From Methylacidiphilaceae bacterium UBA1321 (GTDB lineage: Bacteria; Verrucomicrobiota; Verrucomicrobiia; Methylacidiphilales; UBA1321), in assembly GCA_002306945.1 (NCBI GenBank), contig DBTH01000113.1:1-10089 (forward strand): a DNA stretch of 10,089 nucleotides. Reading direction: 5' to 3'. Position numbers and translations under genes: made by a program. The notes beneath the pieces are model-generated. The model ran no database searches. It had not been told where the DNA came from and was given only the letters and a program-made list of their open reading frames with translations. The first letter of the stretch is position 1. Each line of letters begins with the position of its first letter. Of this stretch, positions 6,749-10,089 are shown piece by piece.

Positions 6749-7726
6749 TTAATTGGAAAGAGTGGTGTCGGCGCGAGCGCTCTTGCGTTCTCCAACGCCC
6801 GGTTTCCCGCCAGCTTCCTGATTCAGACAACGATCCACCCCGCAGATGTGGCTGACGAGCCATTGACTCAGGATCGATTTCAAATCCATCACGAGGCTCA
6901 GGCGCGCGCCTTCGGACTCGTATTTCTTGCGCCACTGCACGTACGTATCGATCAGGGCAGCGTGCGCCTTCTTGTTCTTTTCGGCGGCGGGGCAACGGCG
7001 CGCCTCCATGATCGCTTCCTCGGCGGCAAAATGTTTCTGCACGTAATCGCCGAGGAAATCGAGCATGCCGTCCACCTCCCCGCGACCCTTGCCTTGTTGA
7101 GCGGCCTGTTCGAGCTGGTTGATCATCGCAAAGAGCGAACGGTGCTGGTCGTCGACGAGCTTGACGCCGGTCGACATCGTGGGCGCATCGTAGGCGAGCG
7201 GCTTGTCCGCGGCGGTATCGGGCGCGGAGGCGGCATCGTTCACGGCCCGCGCTGCCAGTCGAGTCAACACTTCCGCGACGTCGTGTTGAAAAAGCAGGAT
7301 TTTCTGGATATTGGCTTCAACGCGCTGACCAAGTTTGATCGCAGCTTCGCTGACCGAGACGGAATTCCGGATGGCGGTATCGGCGCGTTCCGAAGCCTTA
7401 TGGCATTGCTCGGCCACCGTCTTGACCTGATCGGCGACGACGGCAAAAGTTGCCCCGTATTTTCCGGCGTGGACAGCTTCGACACCGGCGTTGATGGCGA
7501 GGATTTTGGTTTGCAGGCTGACCTCGGTCAAATCCCGGCTGATGAAAGCGATGTCCTTGTTGGAATCGATCATCTTCCGGATCGCGTCGTTCATCGCTTC
7601 CCCGGAAACCTTGATCTCCTCAATAGCGAGATTCATTTCATCATTAGCATGCAGTCCGTCTTGTATGCTTTTCATATCATGCAAACTAATGTCGGCAGAT
7701 CCTCTCCACGGAAATAGAGAAAACAA
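6749..7726 (-). CDS. Soluble chemoreceptor-like signalling domain fused to bacteriohemerythrin
   Basis: This 325-residue protein has no signal peptide or membrane segment. Residues about 66-107 form a methyl-accepting chemotaxis protein tip: EVSLQTKILAINAGVEAVHAG, then FAVVADQVKTVAEQ. Residues about 186-300 form a bacteriohemerythrin domain: VDDQH (His195), HFAAEE (His232, Glu236), His255, then WLVSHICGVD (His293, Asp298). Such domains hold a non-heme diiron site that binds O2, so this is probably a cytoplasmic oxygen or redox sensor acting on a CheA/CheW complex. The oddity is residue 251, where the family has a fifth His ligand. Spacing from His232 (+19) puts Asn there, one base change from His. 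The signalling part is also short for an MCP. The start is uncertain: TTG at 7724-7726 gives 325 residues, and the ATG at 7673-7675 gives 308. Neither has a strong SD. Confidence 0.88.
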   Translation of the reverse strand: MFSLFPWRGSADISLHDMKSIQDGLHANDEMNLAIEEIKVSGEAMNDAIRKMIDSNKDIAFISRDLTEVSLQTKILAINAGVEAVHAGKYGATFAVVADQVKTVAEQCHKASERADTAIRNSVSVSEAAIKLGQRVEANIQKILLFQHDVAEVLTRLAARAVNDAASAPDTAADKPLAYDAPTMSTGVKLVDDQHRSLFAMINQLEQAAQQGKGRGEVDGMLDFLGDYVQKHFAAEEAIMEARRCPAAEKNKKAHAALIDTYVQWRKKYESEGARLSLVMDLKSILSQWLVSHICGVDRCLNQEAGGKPGVGERKSARADTTLSN

Positions 7727-7737
7727 TGTAGAATTTT

Positions 7738-7758
7738 TGCGTATAGATGTGATACGCA
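7738..7758. repeat. Perfect 7-bp hairpin in the hemerythrin gene leader
   Basis: TGCGTAT and ATACGCA enclose a 7-base loop. It lies 11 bp before the TTG start and 40 bp after the stop of the VanZ-like gene. No T run follows on either strand, so it is not a standard terminator. It could be an operator or an mRNA leader structure. Confidence 0.4.
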
Positions 7759-7798
7759 GAAACTCGAACCGTATTGTTTTGAGTATTCGATTTCCAGG

Positions 7799-8212
7799 TC
7801 AGGAACGGATGACCGCCCGGAAACGGGCTAGCGCAACGGCTGGATTCCACAACGCCCACGCGACCAGACCACCGAGCGCATAGCTCAAAACATCCCAGAC
7901 ATCCGCCGTGCCGTGATGCAAAAAGTCGGGCCCGAATATTTCAAAGAAGAACGACCACAGGACGACGTGGAAAAGCACTTCACTCCATGACGGGGCGTTG
8001 TCGTGCACGCGCAGTCCGATACAACGGTAGGTCAGGAGAAAAATCGGCAACGCCGCGGGCACCAGCAGGAGATCGTTCCAGTGGCCACGAAAGAAATATT
8101 CGCCACGCGGCAGATGCGGTTTGATGAGATAGCGGTTGGCGAAATAGAGCGCCGTAGTGGCGAGAAAAACCGGGTCGCGCCAATAACGGAATCTTGCCTC
8201 GTCCGCATTCAT
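7799..8212 (-). CDS. Small VanZ-like integral membrane protein, function unknown
   Basis: This 137-residue protein has about four hydrophobic segments (roughly 14-31, 46-63, 77-93 and 106-123). It carries the pattern TADVWDVLSYALGG (102-115), which recalls the D..DVLAY..G segment of VanZ-like and related small membrane proteins. I have no evidence for antibiotic resistance and do not assign a function. The ATG overlaps the stop codon of the upstream 45-residue gene in an ATGA arrangement (8209-8212), indicating translational coupling. The same strand continues to the hemerythrin gene 73 bp downstream, so a common transcript is possible. Confidence 0.72.
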   Translation of the reverse strand: MNADEARFRYWRDPVFLATTALYFANRYLIKPHLPRGEYFFRGHWNDLLLVPAALPIFLLTYRCIGLRVHDNAPSWSEVLFHVVLWSFFFEIFGPDFLHHGTADVWDVLSYALGGLVAWALWNPAVALARFRAVIRS

Positions 8213-8346
8213 GAGGCGTAGAGAATGGCGAGGTTGTAGAGCGTTACCACCGCGGCGGCGGTAAAAAGCTGGAGAAAGAAAAGTCCAAAGCCGCGCTGGG
8301 GATTTTCCGCTACGAGAGCCCGACTGGTGACGTGCCGCGATTTCAT
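8209..8346 (-). CDS. 45-residue single-span membrane protein, function unknown
   Basis: This tiny protein begins MKSRHVTSRALVAENPQ and has one hydrophobic helix (FGLFFLQLFTAAAVVTLYNLAIL). The positive N-terminus predicts that end inside the cell. The ATG at 8344-8346 is preceded, eight bases away, by GAAGG, a good SD. A longer in-frame start at 8449-8451 would add 35 residues across a GC hairpin and is less likely. Its stop overlaps the start of the VanZ-like gene, so the two are probably co-translated and may interact in the membrane (inference). Confidence 0.65.
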   Translation of the reverse strand: MKSRHVTSRALVAENPQRGFGLFFLQLFTAAAVVTLYNLAILYAS

Positions 8347-8354
8347 AGCTATTA

Positions 8355-8359
8355 CCTTC
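8355..8359 (-). promoter_or_regulatory. Ribosome binding site of the 45-residue gene
   Basis: GAAGG on the minus strand lies eight bases from the ATG at 8344-8346. It favours the short form of the protein over the 80-codon reading. Confidence 0.5.
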
Positions 8360-8425
8360 GCCCCATTTCCATTTTTTTCAAGGCAGGGGCAATCCCCCTG
8401 CACCCACGCGACGCGGAAAAGCCTG

Positions 8426-8662
8426 TCACCGCAGTCTGCGACCCCACTCATCGACCGCGTAGGCGCGCACCTTGAGCATGCTGTCGTAATAGGTGCGCAC
8501 TTCCGGCTCGGACCATTTCGGATGATTCTTCCGAATGAGTTCCAGACTCCACTTCTCTGCCAATTCGAGATCGGACGGAGTCAGTTTGTGGTAAATGCGC
8601 CGGTACAAAAACGCATCCACCTTTTTAGCAAAGAAATCGAAGTCCATGCGGAGCGCGCTCAT
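8426..8662 (-). CDS. 78-residue hypothetical protein
   Basis: A short soluble protein that I do not recognise. It starts MSALRMDFDFFAKKVDAFLYRR and ends KVRAYAVDEWGRRLR. It looks alpha-helical, is rich in aromatic and charged residues, and shows no membrane span, signal or metal motif. It lies 79 bp upstream of the 45-residue membrane protein gene on the same strand and could head that small operon. The start ATG at 8660-8662 has no SD; a second Met five codons later is possible. That it is a real gene is inferred from composition, position and the absence of a better reading. Confidence 0.6.
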   Translation of the reverse strand: MSALRMDFDFFAKKVDAFLYRRIYHKLTPSDLELAEKWSLELIRKNHPKWSEPEVRTYYDSMLKVRAYAVDEWGRRLR

Positions 8663-8793
8663 GTTAGAACAAATCGCCTGACTTTGTCACCAGTATCACG
8701 GGGGGGTGCAAAAAGCGTTGGGGCGGCAATCTTCAAGAGTATCGAGGAGTCCTTGAACGAGGTCGCGATTATCTGTAACATTACCTGCACTCC

Positions 8794-8831
8794 ATGTCAT
8801 CCTGAGCAAAGCGTAGCGACGTCGAAGGATC
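8794..8831 (+). repeat. TGTCATCCTGAGC-type dispersed repeat
   Basis: The stretch TGTCATCCTGAGCAAAGC followed by GTAGCGACGTCGAAGGATC has the wording of a short dispersed repeat (TGTCATCCTGAGCGAAGCGAAGGATC-like) that I recall from intergenic DNA of many bacterial phyla. Only one copy is in this window, so the call rests on recognition. Confidence 0.55.
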
Positions 8832-8923
8832 GGCGTGAAAACTTCACGATTGTTCGTGTTCAATCGACTTCCGAAAAGTGCTTTCGAGCCGCTCTGCCTC
8901 TGCCAGGCCTTCGGCCTCGTTTT

Positions 8924-8988
8924 TAATTCCTTAAATTCCGTTAATTCCGTCTAACTCCCCTATTCTCTTTTCGTTAATCTCGTCAAAA
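8924..8988 (+). repeat. TTCCGTTAATTCCG interspersed repeats, two further copies
   Basis: 8924-8953 matches 283-312 at 26 of 30 positions. 8935-8954 is an exact 20-base reverse-complement match to 217-236. A weaker copy at 8969-8988 (TTTCGTTAATCTCGTCAAAA) matches 293-312 at about 16 of 20. The core itself is a short direct repeat of TTCCGTTAA. Copies almost 9 kb apart in unrelated spacers point to a genome-wide dispersed element. Confidence 0.65.
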
Positions 8989-9013
8989 GCTTTTTCTTCG
9001 TTACATTGGGAAC

Positions 9014-9430
9014 ATGATCGACCCGCAACCGGCGAGCCTCTTTCAACGCGACCGCACACCCGTTCCGGCGATTGTCGGCCTCGAAAAAACCGAAGCTCAT
9101 CCCGCGCTTCACCTCCCGCTCTTCTGCCGGATTCTCACCGTCGATTTCCACAGCGCACTCACCTCCGGCGAAGGAGTCGCCACGCTCAACCTCGAAGCCG
9201 CCCCCATCGCCGCGCCGCACCTGAGAATGCATTGCTCGTTCCGCAACGTCCGCGAATTCGCGCTCACGCATCTCCCCGCCGAGGGCTTCGATTGCCCCTG
9301 CTTCGCCATCGACGACGCTCGCCATCTCGGCAATCCGAATATCAACTGGGAAGTCGGTGACACGAAGACTGGCACGTTCCATTTCTACGCCCAACACGCC
9401 GAGATTGTCTCGGTCGTCTTCGAGTCGTAA
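9014..9430 (+). CDS. 138-residue hypothetical protein
   Basis: I do not recognise this soluble protein. It begins MIDPQPASLFQRDRTPVPAI and has alternating beta-type segments (LPLFCRILTVDFHSALTSG, then MHCSFRNVREFALTHL), ending TGTFHFYAQHAEIVSVVF. It has two Cys at FDCPCF (about 92-97). The pattern of short strands with a late 'INWEVGD' segment is vaguely like small immunity-type or uncharacterised beta-rich proteins, but this is not enough to assign. The ATG at 9014-9016 follows TTGGGAAC, a weak SD. It is the first gene before a DEAD-box helicase on the same strand, 201 bp away. A minus-strand frame overlaps it but has a poor, Glu/Arg/Gly-rich composition. Confidence 0.6.
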   Translation: MIDPQPASLFQRDRTPVPAIVGLEKTEAHPALHLPLFCRILTVDFHSALTSGEGVATLNLEAAPIAAPHLRMHCSFRNVREFALTHLPAEGFDCPCFAIDDARHLGNPNINWEVGDTKTGTFHFYAQHAEIVSVVFES

Positions 9431-9531
9431 TTTCCAGCCCGGCAAGCCGGAACCCATAGCATTTCAAATAATTCTATAGCCACTTTTGACTATCCGTAAA
9501 TGCCCGTTCGCATTTCAAGGCATTATGCACA

Positions 9532-9581
9532 GACCGGAATAGCGGGCTTACCCTGCCGGGTACGTTGCCGCTTGCCCGGTC
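9532..9581 (+). promoter_or_regulatory. Nested hairpin in the leader of the RNA helicase gene
   Basis: Three helices are nested symmetrically. GACCGG (9532-9537) pairs with CCGGTC (9576-9581), AGCGG (9541-9545) with CCGCT (9568-9572), and TACCC (9549-9553) with GGGTA (9558-9562), closing a TGCC loop. All 16 pairs are Watson-Crick, and the internal loops are short. No T run follows, so it is not a terminator. It ends 50 bp before the helicase ATG and may be a 5' UTR control structure. A smaller inverted repeat, AATGCC/GGCATT (9499-9524), lies just before it. Confidence 0.5.
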
Positions 9582-9631
9582 TCTGACAAAATGAAGCTCG
9601 CTTCCTCGCACGAATGGGCTATTCTGGTGGA

Positions 9632-10089
9632 ATGTCTTTTCAAAAGCTCGGCCTTTCCGAGGATGTCGTCCATGGCGTCCAGTCGATGGGCTATATCGAT
9701 CCCACACCCATCCAACTCCGCGCCATCCCGCTTATCCTGAAGGGGTCCGACATCATCGGCGCGTCCCAGACCGGCACGGGTAAGACCGCCGCTTTCGCTC
9801 TCCCGATCCTCACCAAACTCGCCAAGCACGGCGCCCTGCGCACCCTCATTCTCGAACCCACCCGCGAACTCGCCGCCCAGGTCGAAACCGCCTTGCGCGA
9901 CTACGCCCGCTTTTCCAACCTGCGTGTCAGCGTCGTCTACGGCGGCGTCGGCTACGGCCCGCAACTTTCCGATCTCAAAAAGGGACTCGATGTCCTCGTC
10001 GCCACCCCCGGTCGTCTCCTCGACCACATGGAACAGGGGAACGTGAAGCTCGACGCCATCGAATATCTCGTCCTCGACGAAGCCGACCG
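9632..10089 (+). CDS. DEAD-box ATP-dependent RNA helicase (N-terminal part, cut by window edge)
   Basis: The first 152 codons are present and the frame runs off the end. Motifs in order: Q motif with YIDPTPIQ (21-28), motif I ASQTGTGKT (44-52), motif Ia PTREL (76-80), GG (104-105), motif Ib TPGR (125-128) and motif II DEAD (149-152). It uses ATP to unwind RNA, in roles such as ribosome assembly, mRNA decay or cold adaptation. The start MSFQKLGLS is typical of RhlE-type helicases, but the C-terminus needed to separate RhlE, CsdA and others is missing. An in-frame ATG six codons earlier (9614-9616) is possible; I chose 9632 because it matches the family start. A strongly structured leader lies upstream. 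Confidence 0.95.
   Translation, partial: MSFQKLGLSEDVVHGVQSMGYIDPTPIQLRAIPLILKGSDIIGASQTGTGKTAAFALPILTKLAKHGALRTLILEPTRELAAQVETALRDYARFSNLRVSVVYGGVGYGPQLSDLKKGLDVLVATPGRLLDHMEQGNVKLDAIEYLVLDEAD

Larger units (their letters stand above)
8663..9013. other. Gene-free spacer between divergent genes, carrying repeats
   Basis: This 351-bp gap separates the 78-residue gene (minus) from the 138-residue gene (plus). I see no convincing gene. It holds a run of seven G (8700-8706), one copy of a TGTCATCCTGAGC-type repeat (8794-8831), and two copies of the TTCCGTTAATTCCG family (8924-8954 and a degenerate one at 8969-8988). No clear promoter pair was found. Confidence 0.7.

Noticed and set aside
6722..7717. 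A 331-codon open frame on the plus strand, antisense to the hemerythrin gene
   Set aside because: The minus strand has clear chemoreceptor and hemerythrin motifs; the plus frame has none and looks like a composition shadow.
8383..8401. GC-rich hairpin GCAGGGG/CCCCTGC as a terminator
   Set aside because: No T run follows on either strand; on the minus strand an A run follows. It may be a leader structure only.
9434..9452. CCGG-CAAG-CCGG hairpin after the 138-residue gene
   Set aside because: Only a four-pair core and no T run, so not supported as a terminator.
8960..9457. A 165-codon minus-strand frame over the 138-residue gene
   Set aside because: It is dominated by Glu, Arg and Gly and reads through the repeat-bearing spacer. 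The plus frame has a more natural composition, but neither has homology that I can name, so this is a preference rather than proof.
1..10089. CRISPR array, tRNA, rRNA or insertion sequence
   Set aside because: No regularly spaced repeats, no tRNA-like T-arm with matching acceptor stem, no rRNA segments and no transposase were seen in the window.

Overview
The window (mostly GC-rich, with one AT-rich patch) looks like a chromosomal segment of a Verrucomicrobiota bacterium, possibly an Opitutales/Opitutaceae relative. This is inference from several weak cues: a PEP-CTERM sorted exoprotein, a DUF5069-like protein, genes that mostly lack Shine-Dalgarno (SD) sites, and intergenic repeats built on TTCCGTTAATTCCG. 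No rRNA or tRNA is present to confirm it.

Layout. Minus strand, 1-1381: start of pdhB (cut by the window edge) and complete pdhA, the two E1 subunits of pyruvate dehydrogenase. They are separated by a 139-bp gap holding an inverted pair of interspersed repeats. A divergent intergenic region with a perfect 19-bp dyad leads to a plus-strand DUF5069-like protein (1551-2090). A minus-strand PEP-CTERM exoprotein follows (2124-2888). Next is a structured region of about 176 nt, best explained as minus-strand 6S RNA (about 2992-3167). It lies just downstream of pheT (3226-5535), the phenylalanyl-tRNA synthetase beta chain, which has no adjacent pheS.

About 5560-6640 is conspicuously AT-rich and carries two overlapping minus-strand genes with clear SD sites: a Panacea-domain (SocA/DUF4065-like) protein and a short unrecognised protein with a conserved-looking C-terminal core. 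Together they look like a recently acquired Panacea-type toxin-antitoxin (TA) pair. This is the most interesting system in the window.

Back in GC-rich DNA is a soluble chemoreceptor-like protein fused to a bacteriohemerythrin domain (6749-7726). It has a good terminator, and one canonical iron-ligand histidine is replaced by Asn. Upstream on the same strand are a VanZ-like membrane protein, a 45-residue single-span protein translationally coupled to it, and a 78-residue unknown protein. A gene-free spacer (8663-9013) collects two repeat families. It is followed on the plus strand by a 138-residue orphan protein and the start of a DEAD-box RNA helicase, whose leader can form a three-tiered nested hairpin.

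How the genes work together: the housekeeping genes (pdhA/pdhB, pheT, 6S RNA, RNA helicase) are unrelated conserved loci. The accessory elements between them are the Panacea pair, the hemerythrin sensor, the PEP-CTERM exoprotein and the repeats.
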